A stretch of 56,569 nucleotides of DNA, taken from positions 1-56,569 of the forward strand of contig CAYWRY010000012.1 of assembly GCA_964460485.1 (NCBI GenBank), read 5' to 3'. The position numbers and the translations under genes were made by a program. Each line of letters begins with the position of its first letter. Positions within the stretch are counted from its first letter, which is position 1. Of the stretch, positions 31,413-40,741 are shown in pieces. This DNA comes from VGRF01 sp964460485 (lineage in GTDB: Bacteria; Myxococcota_A; UBA9160; UBA6930). The notes below the pieces were generated by a model that saw only the letters and a list, made by a program, of their open reading frames with translations, had not been told where the DNA came from and did no database searches.

Positions 31413-33599
31413 TCACTCCCGCGCGATCCCCAGCTTCTTCATGCGGCTGCGCAGCGTGCTGGCGTTGATGCCGAGCCGTGCCGCGGCGCCGCTCGCGCCT
31501 TCGATGCGCCAGGCGGTGCTCTCGAGCGCGGCCAGGATGTGGCGGCGCTGCGCGGCCACCAGCGTCTCGGCGTCCCGCTCGCCGTTCTCGGCGCCGCGCG
31601 CCGTCGCGGTGGCAGCGTCGCGCCCCGCCGCCGCGCGACCAGCCGAGGTGTGCTGCGGCGCGGCGGCCACCGCGCGCTCCGCGGGCGGGAAGAACTCCGC
31701 GTCGATCTCCAGCGTCTCCCCGCGCGTGAGCACGACCGCCCGCTCGATCACGTTTGCCAGCTCGCGCACGTTGCCGGGCCAATCGTAGGCGCACAGGCGC
31801 GCCAGCGACGCCTGCGAGATGCCGTCGATGGGCTTGCCCACCTCGCGCCCGAAGCGCTCCGCGAAGTAGAGCGCGAGCAGCTCCACGTCGCCTTCGCGCT
31901 CCCGCAGCGGAGGCACCACGAGCGGCACGACGTTCAGGCGGAAGAACAGGTCCTTGCGGAAGCGCCCCGCCTCCACCTCCTGCTCGAGGTCGCGGTTCGT
32001 CGCCGCGATCACGCGCACGTCGACACGGCGGGTCTGGTTGCTGCCCACCGGCTCGATCTCGCGCTCCTGGAGCACGCGCAGCAGCTTCACCTGCGTTTCG
32101 GGCGGTAGCTCGCCCACCTCGTCGAGGAAGATCGTGCCGCCGTTCGCGACCTCGAAGCGGCCGACGCGGCTCGCGGTCGCACCGGTGAAGGCGCCGCGCA
32201 CGTGGCCGAACAGCTCGCTCTCCACGAGGCCCGCCGAGATCGCGGCGCAGTTCACCTTGACCAGCGGATGATCGCGGCGCGGGCTCTTGTCGTGGAGCGC
32301 GCGCGCGATCAGCTCCTTGCCGGTGCCGGTCTCGCCGCGGATCAGCACGGTCGCAGCGGTGGGCGCGACGGTGTCGATCAGCGAGAGCACCTTCTCGATG
32401 GCCGGGCTGCGGCCCACCAGCACGCCCGCGTCTCGCGACTGGCGGATCTCCTCCTGCAGGTACGCGTTCTCGGCGGCGAGCTGGTCGCGCAGCTCGGCGA
32501 GGCGCTCGTAGGCGAAGCAGTTGTCCACGGCGACGGCGACGGCGCTCACCACGCGATCGAGCAGTGCGCTCGGGATCTCGCGATAGGCCTCGCGCTTCGT
32601 CGACATGAAGAACAGCGCGCCGAAGCTGCGCTCCTCGCGCAGCAGCGGCAGCGCGCACAGCGACTCCATGCCCTCGCGCTCCATCACGAGGTGCGTGAGC
32701 GGGAAGCGCTCGCGCAGCTCGGAGCGCGCGGCGGCGATGTAGCGCTGGCGCTGCTCCTGGGCCCAGCGGCAGGCGGTGCCGGCGGAGGGGAACTCCTCGA
32801 TCATCGGGCCGCGCGCGGGCTGGTCGAGGGCGAGCACGTGCACGCGCAGCGTCTCGGGGCCCGTCGGCACCTCGATGCCGAAGCGCTCACAGGGCAGGAG
32901 CGGCTTTACCGAGCGCGCGAGCTCGGCGAACAAGTCCGCGCGCCGCAGGTGGCGCATGCTCGAGAGGTTGATCTGGAGCAGCGCCTGCAGCTCGCTGTAG
33001 GCGAGGTCGAGGTTCTGCTGCGCCACGACGAGGTCGCGGCTCGCGTTCTCGAGCTTCGCCTCGAGCTCGCGGCAGGCGCGCTTCAGCACTTCCTCCGCGT
33101 GGAGCCGCTCCATCTCGACGCGCGCGCGGTTTGCGAACACCTCGAAAAGCTCGAGCTCGCGCGGCGACTCGCGCATCGGCTCGACGTCGAGCGCGGCGAG
33201 GTGCCCGAGCGTCTGGCCCTGAGCGCCGCGCAGCGGGATGCCGAGGTAGCTGCGGATGCCCCGCGTGGTGAGCGGAACGTCTTCGGGGAAGAGCCGGTGC
33301 ACGTCGTCGCGGTAGAGGCAAAACTCGCCGGCCAGCACGCGCTCGCACGGCGTGCCGTGGAGGGGGAACTCGACGTTCGGCAGCCAGTCGTCGCCGCCCC
33401 AGTAGGCGAGGGTTCGCACGCGGTTCGCGGCGCCCGCGAACTCGGCGACGAACGCGTACCGCGCGCCGAGCGACAGCGCGAGGTTCTTCACCAAGAGGCG
33501 CAGGTAGTCGATACCCGCCTTGTCTGCCGTCGCCTCCACCACCGAGCGGTAGGCGAGCTGCGCATTCCATTTCTGCAGGCGGGTCGGCGCGGTGGGCAA
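31413..33599 (-). CDS. Sigma-54-dependent transcriptional activator with two GAF domains
   Basis: The 728-residue product (TTG at 33599 behind GGGAG) has an N-terminal GAF-like domain (about 30-170), a coiled coil (about 170-215), a second GAF domain (about 220-385), an AAA+ domain (about 410-640) and a Fis-type helix-turn-helix at the end (AARLGINASTLRSRMKKLG). The AAA+ part has Walker A GETGTGKELIARAL, the sigma-54 contact loop GAFTGA and Walker B GTIFLDEVGELP, so it should be active with RpoN. The layout is FhlA-like. It lies next to a monooxygenase gene it may control. The only clear sigma-54 promoter I see is at 6880. Confidence 0.9.
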   Translation of the reverse strand: MPTAPTRLQKWNAQLAYRSVVEATADKAGIDYLRLLVKNLALSLGARYAFVAEFAGAANRVRTLAYWGGDDWLPNVEFPLHGTPCERVLAGEFCLYRDDVHRLFPEDVPLTTRGIRSYLGIPLRGAQGQTLGHLAALDVEPMRESPRELELFEVFANRARVEMERLHAEEVLKRACRELEAKLENASRDLVVAQQNLDLAYSELQALLQINLSSMRHLRRADLFAELARSVKPLLPCERFGIEVPTGPETLRVHVLALDQPARGPMIEEFPSAGTACRWAQEQRQRYIAAARSELRERFPLTHLVMEREGMESLCALPLLREERSFGALFFMSTKREAYREIPSALLDRVVSAVAVAVDNCFAYERLAELRDQLAAENAYLQEEIRQSRDAGVLVGRSPAIEKVLSLIDTVAPTAATVLIRGETGTGKELIARALHDKSPRRDHPLVKVNCAAISAGLVESELFGHVRGAFTGATASRVGRFEVANGGTIFLDEVGELPPETQVKLLRVLQEREIEPVGSNQTRRVDVRVIAATNRDLEQEVEAGRFRKDLFFRLNVVPLVVPPLREREGDVELLALYFAERFGREVGKPIDGISQASLARLCAYDWPGNVRELANVIERAVVLTRGETLEIDAEFFPPAERAVAAAPQHTSAGRAAAGRDAATATARGAENGERDAETLVAAQRRHILAALESTAWRIEGASGAAARLGINASTLRSRMKKLGIARE

Positions 33600-33658
33600 T
33601 GCGGTCTCCCGGCGGCGGACCGCACCAACATACTCCCGCGACCAGGCCCCGCCGCAGC

Positions 33659-35323
33659 TCAGCTCGCGAACGCGAAGCCCTCGTAAGCGTTCGCCGCCAC
33701 TCGCTCGCAGATCTCGCGGTAGGGCCCAACGCCCGCCGCGTAGGGCATGAACATGCGCGGCTTGCCGGGGATGTTGGCGCCCATGTACCAGGAGCCGGCG
33801 CGCGGCATCAGCGTGCCGTTCGCCACCTCGCTCACGTGGGCGACCCATTGGGCCTCCGCTTCCGGGGTCGCCTCGATCCGCGTGTGCCCCTTCTTGCGCA
33901 TCCAGTCGATGCAGCCGAGCGTGAAGTCCACGTGCTGCTCGATGGAGACCAGCATGTTGCTGAGCACGGACGGGCTGCCCGGGCCCGTGATCGTGAAGAG
34001 GTTGGGGAAGCCGGAGACGCCGAGGCCGAGGTAGCTGCGCGGGCCCGCGGCCCAAGCGTCGGCGAGCCTCGCGCCGCGAGCGCCGCGCACGTCGATGCGC
34101 AGCAGCGCTCCCGTCATCGCGTCGAAGCCCGTCGCCATGACGAGCATGTCGAGCTCGTGGTGGGCGCCGTCGACCAGCTCGATTCCGGTCGTGGTGATGC
34201 GCGCGATCGGCGTCTTCGTCAGATCGACGAGCTTCACGTTCGGCCGGTTGTAGGTCTCGAAGTAGCCGGTATCGACGCAGATGCGTTTCGTGCCGATCGG
34301 GTGCGAGGTCGGGCAGAGCGCGTCGGCGGTGGCGGGGTCCTTCACGATCGCGCGGATCTTCTCGCGCACGAAGTCGGCCACGATGCGGTTCGTCTGCTCG
34401 CTCATCAGGGTGTCGGCGATCGCGCTGCAGAAGCGCGCGCCGCCGATCTCCCACCAGCTCTCGAGCGCGGCGCGCAGCTCCGCTTCGCTGCGACCCGCAG
34501 ACGTCTCGTAGACGGGCAGGCCGTCGTGCGGCTCGACGCGCAGGTCGCCGAAGCCGGCGCCGAGCCCGAGGCGGTGCTTCTGGCGATGCCCCGGATAGTT
34601 CCGCTTGAAGGCCGCGACGAACTGCGGGTCGAGCGGCGCGTTCTTCGCGGGCACGCTGAAGTTCGGCGTGCGCTGGAACACGGTGAGCTGGCCCGCGGTC
34701 TCCGCGATCACGGGGATCGCCTGGATCGCCGTGGAGCCGGTGCCGATCACGCCCACGCGCTTGCCCGAGAAGTCGACGGCGTGGTGGGGCCAGCGGCTCG
34801 TCCAGTGGAGCTCGCGCGAGAAGGCGCGCAGGCCCGCGATGTGCGGCTCGAGCGGCACCGAGAGGCAGCCCGTCGCCATGATGCAGAAGCGCGCACTGGC
34901 GCGGTCGCCGCGGTCCGTCTCCAGCGTCCACTCGCCGCGCGCGTCGTCCCAGGCGGCGCGCGTCACGCGGCGCTCGAAGCGGATGTCGCGCTTCAAGTCG
35001 AAGCGCGCGGCGACGTGCTCGGCATACGCCAGGATCTCGGGCTGCGTCGCGTAGCGCTCGGTCCACTCCCAATCCTGCTCGAGCTCGCCCGAGAACGAGT
35101 AGGAGTAGGCGAGGCTCTCGGCGTCGCAGCGCGCGCCCGGGTAGCGGTTCCAGTACCAGGTGCCGCCGACGCTCGCGCCCGATTCGTACACGCGCGCCGT
35201 CATGCCGATGCTGCGCAGGCGATGCAGCAGATACATGCCGGCGAAGCCGGCGCCCACCACGATCGCGTCGAAGCGCGCGCCGTCGTCGCGCTCCGTGTCT
35301 GCAGCCCGGCCGTCGCCGCTCAT
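33659..35323 (-). CDS. FAD-dependent Baeyer-Villiger-type monooxygenase
   Basis: The 554-residue product has the FAD motif DAIVVGAGFAGMYLLHRL, GGTWYWNRYPGARCD, the NADPH motif VGVIGTGSTAIQAIPVI and VMATGFDAMTGAL. These are cyclohexanone-monooxygenase-group features. The BVMO fingerprint F-x-G-x3-H-x3-W is degenerate (AFSRELHWTSRW), with the first Phe and the Gly replaced. It would insert oxygen into ketones with NADPH and O2, but the altered fingerprint leaves room for other flavin monooxygenase chemistry. It is next to the sigma-54 activator. Confidence 0.87.
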   Translation of the reverse strand: MSGDGRAADTERDDGARFDAIVVGAGFAGMYLLHRLRSIGMTARVYESGASVGGTWYWNRYPGARCDAESLAYSYSFSGELEQDWEWTERYATQPEILAYAEHVAARFDLKRDIRFERRVTRAAWDDARGEWTLETDRGDRASARFCIMATGCLSVPLEPHIAGLRAFSRELHWTSRWPHHAVDFSGKRVGVIGTGSTAIQAIPVIAETAGQLTVFQRTPNFSVPAKNAPLDPQFVAAFKRNYPGHRQKHRLGLGAGFGDLRVEPHDGLPVYETSAGRSEAELRAALESWWEIGGARFCSAIADTLMSEQTNRIVADFVREKIRAIVKDPATADALCPTSHPIGTKRICVDTGYFETYNRPNVKLVDLTKTPIARITTTGIELVDGAHHELDMLVMATGFDAMTGALLRIDVRGARGARLADAWAAGPRSYLGLGVSGFPNLFTITGPGSPSVLSNMLVSIEQHVDFTLGCIDWMRKKGHTRIEATPEAEAQWVAHVSEVANGTLMPRAGSWYMGANIPGKPRMFMPYAAGVGPYREICERVAANAYEGFAFAS

Positions 35324-35571
35324 CGGAACTCGCCTCCGCGCAGGGATCGAAGCGGCTCATGCTAGGCGCTCGGGCCGCGCGCACGCATCTCGGTGATCGC
35401 GCCGCCGTTCTGAGCAGTCGAGGGGAGGAGCGGCTGCCTCGAAACGAAGGGAGGCGCGCGCGTCGGCGTGAACGAGCGCGTGCTCGGCCACGCGGGTGCG
35501 CCGCCGCGGGGCTCTACGCCGTTCAGCGCGCGCTCGCGTGGCTCGTGGGCCGGTCACTGTGACGCGCCGCG

Positions 35572-36426
35572 CTAGAGCCGCATCGCCGCGTAGCGATCCA
35601 GGGCGCGCAGCACGGTCGCGTCGTCGGTCGCCGGCAAACGCAGGATCGCGCGCTCGGCGCCCATGTCGCGCGCGGCCGCGAGCGTCGCCTCGCTCTGCTC
35701 GCGCTCGGCGAGGAACAGCATCGAGATGCCGAGCTTCGTGTCGTCGCGTCCGGCCCGCTTCATTCGCTCGCGCAAATCGGCGAGGTTGGCGCGCGTCTGC
35801 TCGAGATTCAGCGCGATCGGCATCCACGCGTCGGCGTGCTTCGCCACGAGCCCGCGGCCGAAGGGCGTGTCGAGCGTCCCCAACAAGATGGGCGGGTGCG
35901 GGCGCTGCACGGGTTTCGGGTACAGCCACACGTCGTCGAAGCGCACGAACTCGCCGGAGAAGCGCGCGCGCTCGTCGCGCCACAGCACACGCAGCGCCTC
36001 GAGCCGCTCCGTGAGCTGGCGCCAGCGGTCCTCGAAGGCGATGCCGTGGTTGTTCATCTCGGCCACGTTCCAGCCAGCGCCGACCCCGAACACGAAGCGG
36101 CCGTCGCACAGGTGATCCAGCGTTGCGACGCGCTTGGCGAGCGCGATGGGGTGATGCTGGTTGATCAGGCAGATCGCCGTGCCGAGCACGAGCCTCGTGG
36201 TGACCGCGGCCGCGGCCGCGAGCCCGAGGAACGGATCCGAAATGTGCCGGTACTCGGGCGGCAGCTCGCGGCCGTCGACCATCTTCACCACGCCGTCCGG
36301 CGGCGCGGGGATGTGGGTGTGCTCGGGCAGCCAGAGCGACTCGAGCCCGCGCTCCTCCACCGCGCGCGCGAGGCGATCGGCGCGGATCGTGTACTCCGTG
36401 TTGAAGCCGAAGACACCGAGCTTCAC
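35572..36426 (-). CDS. LLM-class (luciferase-like, probably F420-dependent) oxidoreductase
   Basis: The 284-residue product (GTG at 36426 behind GGAGGAGG) is a TIM-barrel luciferase-like monooxygenase: VKLGVFGFNTEYTIRADRLA, SLWLPEHTHIP, VLGTAICLINQHHPIALAKR, GRFVFGVGAGWNVAEMNNHG and KPVQRPHPPILLG. These match the F420-dependent LLM subgroup (TIGR03619-like). It is the last gene of a run with another LLM protein and an SDR. Cofactor (F420 or FMN) cannot be proven here. Confidence 0.85.
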   Translation of the reverse strand: MKLGVFGFNTEYTIRADRLARAVEERGLESLWLPEHTHIPAPPDGVVKMVDGRELPPEYRHISDPFLGLAAAAAVTTRLVLGTAICLINQHHPIALAKRVATLDHLCDGRFVFGVGAGWNVAEMNNHGIAFEDRWRQLTERLEALRVLWRDERARFSGEFVRFDDVWLYPKPVQRPHPPILLGTLDTPFGRGLVAKHADAWMPIALNLEQTRANLADLRERMKRAGRDDTKLGISMLFLAEREQSEATLAAARDMGAERAILRLPATDDATVLRALDRYAAMRL

Positions 36427-36487
36427 CGCCTCCTCCTCGCGCGCGGGGAGGGAGCCGCGGGATCCGAACGCCGCGCCACCCACCGCC

Positions 36488-37600
36488 TCATGCCGCCGGC
36501 GCCTGGGCCGCGTGCAGCACGCCGACGTCGCCGCCCACGTTCAGCTCCTTCAGTGCGGGCAGCACCTCCTGGGCGAACAGCTCGAAGTTCGCGTCGGCGA
36601 CGTCGAAGGGCATGCCGCCGAACACCGGCGTCACCAGCAGCGCGCCTGCATCGCAGCGCCGCACGTAGTCCTTCAGCTTCGCCTCCGCCTCGCGCGGGCT
36701 GCCCCACACCTGGAGGTCGGCGAGGAAGCCGTTGAACTTGTCGATGCCGTGCTTCGCGATGTTGCGCGCGAGCGCTCCGTAGTACTCGTACCCCTCGATG
36801 CGCTCGAAGGCGACGTTCGCGAACTGGTAGTGCTCGACCGTCGAGCGCGCGTAGCGCTGCAGGTAGACCTCGCGCATGCGGCGCGCCTCGCTCGGATCGC
36901 GGCTCACGCCGGCGAACACGCACAGGATCGGCTTCGGCGGCTCCGCGCCGTTCAGCTCGCGATAGCGGACGCGATAGGCCGCGAGCTCCTGCTCGACCGT
37001 CTCCCACGGCTTTTGCGCGATCACCATCAGGCCGACGCCGAGCCGCGCCATGATGTCCATCGACTGCGGCGAGATCGCCGAGGCGAAGGTGCGGCCCTTG
37101 AACGTCGCGAAGGGAGCGGGCCGCAGTGCGGCGGGCGGCTGCTTGTAGAGCTTGCCGTCGTACTGAATCACGCCGGACTCGAGCGCTCGCAGGATCGCCT
37201 CCGTGTACTCGACGAAGCGCGTGCGCGCCTCGCCCATCTCCACGCGGAAGGCGTCGAACTCGATGCGCCCGAGGCCGCGGCCCACGCCGAGGATCGCGCG
37301 GCCCTGCGAGAGGTGGTCGAGCAGGCAGAAGCTCTCGGCGACGCGCACTGGGTCGTGCCACGGCAGCACGCTCACCATCGTGCCGAGGCGGATGCGCTCG
37401 GTGCGCCCCGCGACCCACGAGAGAAACTGCGGGACGTTGGGCGTCATCATGTAATCGTCGAAGTGGTGCTCGGGCGTCCAGATCGAGTCGTAGCCCGCGG
37501 CCTCCGCGCGCGCGGCGAGCGCCAGCTCGTGCCGGTAGACCTCGGCGTCGCTGTGCTTCTTGTCGAGGTTCTGGAACGTGAGGCTGAGGCCGGTGTGCAT
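36488..37600 (-). CDS. LLM-class flavin-dependent monooxygenase
   Basis: The 370-residue product has YDSIWTPEHHFDDYMMTPNV, RIRLGTMVSVLPWHDPVRVAE, GRAILGVGRGLGRIEFDAF and QSMDIMARLGVGLMVIAQKPW, marks of the bacterial-luciferase group that use FMNH2 from a reductase. The second half has two long helical inserts usual for alkanal-monooxygenase-like members. AGGAGCCCTCCC precedes the ATG. It lies 50 bases after the SDR and 61 bases before the other LLM gene. Confidence 0.86.
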   Translation of the reverse strand: MHTGLSLTFQNLDKKHSDAEVYRHELALAARAEAAGYDSIWTPEHHFDDYMMTPNVPQFLSWVAGRTERIRLGTMVSVLPWHDPVRVAESFCLLDHLSQGRAILGVGRGLGRIEFDAFRVEMGEARTRFVEYTEAILRALESGVIQYDGKLYKQPPAALRPAPFATFKGRTFASAISPQSMDIMARLGVGLMVIAQKPWETVEQELAAYRVRYRELNGAEPPKPILCVFAGVSRDPSEARRMREVYLQRYARSTVEHYQFANVAFERIEGYEYYGALARNIAKHGIDKFNGFLADLQVWGSPREAEAKLKDYVRRCDAGALLVTPVFGGMPFDVADANFELFAQEVLPALKELNVGGDVGVLHAAQAPAA

Positions 37601-37650
37601 GGGAGGGCTCCTTTTCGTCGAATTCGCAAGTGGCGCCGGCGCGCGCTCGT

Positions 37651-38439
37651 TCAGCGCATCGCGAAGCCGCCGGCGACCGTGATGAGCTGACCGGTGAGCT
37701 GGCGAGCGGCGCGCTCGGAGGCGAGGAAGGCGACTGAGCGCGCGATGTCCTCGGCCGACGAGAGGCGCCGCAGCGGCGTGCCGCGGCGCACGTAATCCAC
37801 CTGCTCGTCGTTCATGATCTTCTCGCGGTCCTGCCAGAGCGAGCCCGCGCCGATCGCGCCCTGCTCCGGCACCACGAGCCCCGGCGCCACGAGGTTCGCG
37901 CGCACGCCGTGGCGCCCGTACTCCTGGGCGATCGTGCGGATGAATCCGACCACACCCGCCTTCGCGCCGGCGTAGATGCTCTGGCGCGGCTCCCCGAACG
38001 CGGCGGTGCTCGCGATGGCGACGATCGCGCCGCGCCGCTGCTCGATCATCGCGGGCAGCACGGCGCGCGTGCAGGTCATGCAGCTCACCAGGTTCAGCTC
38101 GACGAGCTGCGTCCACGAGTCCTCGGGCGTATCGAGGAAGAAGGCCGGCCGGTTCGCGCCGACGTTCGCGACGAGCACGTCCACGCCGCCGAGCGCGGAG
38201 ATCGCGGCGCCCATCGCGTCGCGCGAGGCCGCGCGGTCGAGCAGATCTACCGCGAGCACTCGAACGCTCGCCGCCCCGCGCCCGCGCGCCTCCTCGGCCG
38301 TCGCCTCCGCCCGCGGCACGTCGCGATCGAGGATCGCCACGTGCGCGCCCTCCTCGGCGAGCGCATGCACGATCGCCCGCCCGATGTTCGACGCCCCGCC
38401 CGTCACGATCGCGCGTGCCGCGCGCAGCCCGAGATCCAT
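37651..38439 (-). CDS. Short-chain dehydrogenase/reductase (SDR)
   Basis: The 262-residue product has the classical SDR cofactor loop TGGASNIGRA, DLLDRA for the adenine, NVGANRP, the catalytic Ser in IASTAAFG, YAGAK (Tyr-x3-Lys) and a C-terminal GQLITVAGGF. It would use NAD(H) or NADP(H) for an alcohol/ketone step. The ATG at 38439 is preferred over longer in-frame starts, which would run through repeat copy B. It starts the SDR-LLM-LLM unit. Confidence 0.88.
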   Translation of the reverse strand: MDLGLRAARAIVTGGASNIGRAIVHALAEEGAHVAILDRDVPRAEATAEEARGRGAASVRVLAVDLLDRAASRDAMGAAISALGGVDVLVANVGANRPAFFLDTPEDSWTQLVELNLVSCMTCTRAVLPAMIEQRRGAIVAIASTAAFGEPRQSIYAGAKAGVVGFIRTIAQEYGRHGVRANLVAPGLVVPEQGAIGAGSLWQDREKIMNDEQVDYVRRGTPLRRLSSAEDIARSVAFLASERAARQLTGQLITVAGGFAMR

Positions 38440-38509
38440 CACGAACACTCCGCAAAGGGGCGCAGCGAGCTCTCCCGAACGCAACGAATCAGCTCCAGCG
38501 CACAGCAAC

Positions 38510-38751
38510 GCGTCCAGCGCGGCTCGAGGCCGCGCTGGACGCGCCGTCCCCAATCGTCGCGTCGCGCATCCACGAAGGGCAAGAGCGCCGGGCGGCGGGC
38601 CGGGGGCTGCGGAGCCCAAATCGAGCGCAGCGAGGCCCCGCGAGAATCTGCGTCCGAAGCTCCGCGCACCGAAGCCCAACGCCCAGCAGGCCGAAGCGAA
38701 GAAGGGCCGAGCGAGCCATTGGGCGAAGCAGCCCCCGGCCCGCCGCCCGGC
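38510..38751 (-). repeat. Composite structured intergenic element, copy B
   Basis: Reads on the minus strand. Perfect 24-base inverted arms (38728-38751 and 38587-38610) enclose a conserved interior of about 120 bases. A linker leads to a 14-base-pair hairpin with a TCGAG loop (38510-38542). Compared with copy A (15759-16001, plus strand) the interior aligns with about one indel, and the step from GCTCTT to the hairpin shoulder GGCGC is exactly 40 bases in both. It lies between the Rieske gene (ends 38777) and the SDR gene (starts 38439). Whether it is an RNA or a MITE-like repeat is open. Confidence 0.8.
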
Positions 38752-38776
38752 GTGGACGCGGCGGAGGAGGGCGCCC

Positions 38777-39928
38777 TCACGCCTCCGCCTCCGCAATCAG
38801 CGCATTCACGCTCTCGTGGAAGTGAACCAGCGCCGGCTCCATCTTCCCGTACACCACCTCCGGAACCGCCCCGGACGCCAGGTTCTCGTGGATGCGCGCC
38901 ATCGCCGGGAAGTCTTCGGAGTTCGTCACGTGGAGCAGCAGGTCCAGGTTCTTCACCCAGCGGGCGCGCTCCTTCTCCGACTGGGGCGCGCGCGGCGCGA
39001 ACACCGAGGTGGCGACGCGCGTGCGGTCTGCGGCCAGCGGCGTGACGCGCCACAGCTCCACGTGGTCCATCTGGTGGCACAGCACCGCGTTCGGCATCAG
39101 CAGGTATTGCGTGGTGCCGTGCGGCAGCAGGCGGCGCTCGGCGGCCGCGGGCTTCGCGAGCTCGGCCTCGACGCTCTTGCGCACGCCGATGAAGCGCCCG
39201 TTCGCGCCGTAGGCGTCGTAGATCCAGCGATCGAACCAGTAGTGCGGGGCGATCGACGCCTCGTGCAGCCACGGGATGTGGTAGGGCTCGGTAAAGGTGT
39301 CGATCACCAGCTTCCAGTTGAACGGCACCTCCTGCGCGCGCGTCTCGATCGGCACGGCGTCCGCGAGCCGATAGGCGGCGAGTTCTTCCTCGGCCCCCGC
39401 GAGCGCTTCGTCGACCGTGAACGCGCCGCCCTCGGCGCGCGCAAAGACGAGGCCGTGCGCTTCGTGCAGGGCGATCGGGTGCAGCGAGAGCTGCTCCTTC
39501 GGCACGTCGTCGAAGCCGGGCTCCGCGCCCGGCCGCGCGCGCAAGCGGCCGTCAAGCTCGTAGAGCCAGCCGTGGTAGGGGCAAGCGATCGCGCGGTCGA
39601 GCCTCCCGCAGCCCTCGAGCAGGCGCGCAGCGCGGTGCCGGCAGGCGTTCACGAACGCGCGCAGCGCACCGTCCGGCTGGCGGATCGCGACGATCGGCAC
39701 GCCGCCCAGATCGGCGCAGAGGAACTCGCCGGGCTGCGCGCACTCGCTCGACAGGCAGACCAAGTTCGGCCGCCGGCGGAACAGCGCGCGGCGCTCGCGC
39801 GCGAAGCGATCGGGGCAGGTGTAGGCGCTCGCGGGATTGCGCATGCTGCGCGGGCCGAGCGGGCCCGGCCGCGGCGCCGACGGATCCGCCAGGCGAGCCA
39901 GCAGCTCCTGCTCTCGTTCGCGCTTCAT
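38777..39928 (-). CDS. Rieske non-heme iron oxygenase
   Basis: The 383-residue product has a Rieske domain with NACRHRAARLLEG (Cys96, His98) and ACPYHGWLYELDG (Cys116, His119), then FNWKLVIDTFTEPYHIPWLHE with the two iron-binding histidines. It is of the choline-monooxygenase/RO alpha type. It starts 36 bases after a good sigma-70 promoter and is divergent from a TetR gene that probably controls it. No electron-transfer partner is adjacent. Substrate unknown. Confidence 0.88.
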   Translation of the reverse strand: MKREREQELLARLADPSAPRPGPLGPRSMRNPASAYTCPDRFARERRALFRRRPNLVCLSSECAQPGEFLCADLGGVPIVAIRQPDGALRAFVNACRHRAARLLEGCGRLDRAIACPYHGWLYELDGRLRARPGAEPGFDDVPKEQLSLHPIALHEAHGLVFARAEGGAFTVDEALAGAEEELAAYRLADAVPIETRAQEVPFNWKLVIDTFTEPYHIPWLHEASIAPHYWFDRWIYDAYGANGRFIGVRKSVEAELAKPAAAERRLLPHGTTQYLLMPNAVLCHQMDHVELWRVTPLAADRTRVATSVFAPRAPQSEKERARWVKNLDLLLHVTNSEDFPAMARIHENLASGAVPEVVYGKMEPALVHFHESVNALIAEAEA

Positions 39929-39963
39929 GCGGACTCCTGGCGCCGGCTGCCTGGCGAGAGCAG

Positions 39964-39993
39964 ATTCTAACTATCATTCGATTTTGGCGTCAA
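39964..39993 (-). promoter_or_regulatory. Sigma-70 promoter of the Rieske gene
   Basis: On the minus strand TTGACG (39988-39993) and TAGAAT (39964-39969) are 18 bases apart, each one base off consensus, in an AT-rich island unlike the surroundings. It lies in the 101-base gap between the Rieske gene and the divergent TetR gene, so TetR probably binds here; I see no clear palindromic operator. Confidence 0.65.
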
Positions 39994-40029
39994 CTCGATT
40001 CTCGCCGCACGGGCGGATATGGTGCCGGC

Positions 40030-40638
40030 ATGGCGAACGCTCCCAGCGCTGCCCGCGCCCTTCCGCGCAAGTCGGACCGCACCCGTCAGGCCGTGCTCGA
40101 CGCGGCGGCGCGCCTGTTCGCGCGCCGGGGCTACGCGGGCACGAATCTCTCGGACATCGCCGCCGAGGCGGGCATCAAGACCGGCAGCCTCTACTACCAC
40201 TTCGACTCGAAGGACGAGCTCGTCGCCGAGGTGCTGCGCTTCGGCACCGCGCACTCGCACGAGCACGCGCGCGGCGCGATCGAGGCGCTCGGTGCGCGCG
40301 CAGGCGCCGCTGCGAGGCTGCGTGCCGCGATCGAGGCGCACCTCGACTCGCTGCACCACCTCGGCGACTACGCGCTCGCGGGCCTGCGCATCGTCGAGCA
40401 GGCGCCGCAGCCGATCCGCCGCGGCCAGTACGCGAATCAGCGCCGCTACGGCGAGTACTGGCAGACGCTGCTCGAGGGCGCGAACGCGGAGGGTGCGCTG
40501 CCGGCGGGCATCGACCTGCTCTCGTTGCGCCTCTTCCTGTTCGACATGATGAACGGCACGGTGACCTGGCCGGCGAGCGCGCGGCGCTCCACCCCCGAGC
40601 TCGCCGACATGCTCTGCCGGCTGGTGACGCGCGCCTGA
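40030..40638 (+). CDS. TetR/AcrR family transcriptional regulator
   Basis: The 202-residue product has an N-terminal helix-turn-helix (about 15-62: TRQAVLDAAARLFARRGYAGTNLSDIAAEAG, then TGSLYYHFDSKDELVAEVL), typical of TetR. The C-terminal ligand domain ends in MMNGTVTWPASARRSTPELADMLCRLV. It is divergent from a Rieske oxygenase and likely represses it until a pathway intermediate (often a CoA ester) binds. Confidence 0.9.
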   Translation: MANAPSAARALPRKSDRTRQAVLDAAARLFARRGYAGTNLSDIAAEAGIKTGSLYYHFDSKDELVAEVLRFGTAHSHEHARGAIEALGARAGAAARLRAAIEAHLDSLHHLGDYALAGLRIVEQAPQPIRRGQYANQRRYGEYWQTLLEGANAEGALPAGIDLLSLRLFLFDMMNGTVTWPASARRSTPELADMLCRLVTRA

Positions 40639-40741
40639 GCGGACGCGGCGCGCGGCGGCGTCGGCTCGTTCCGCGCGCCGACCCGCGCGGCCCTTCTCGT
40701 CGACCCCCGGTTCCCGATGCGAGCGCGCGCCGCCCCGGCGC

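Noticed and set aside
38440..38796. Upstream extension of the SDR frame through element copy B
   Set aside because: The extension is low-complexity and encodes the repeat. The SDR fold begins at the ATG at 38439.
40681..40720. GGCCC...GACCCCC stretch between the TetR and VOC genes
   Set aside because: It resembles half of the palindrome family but has no matching second arm.
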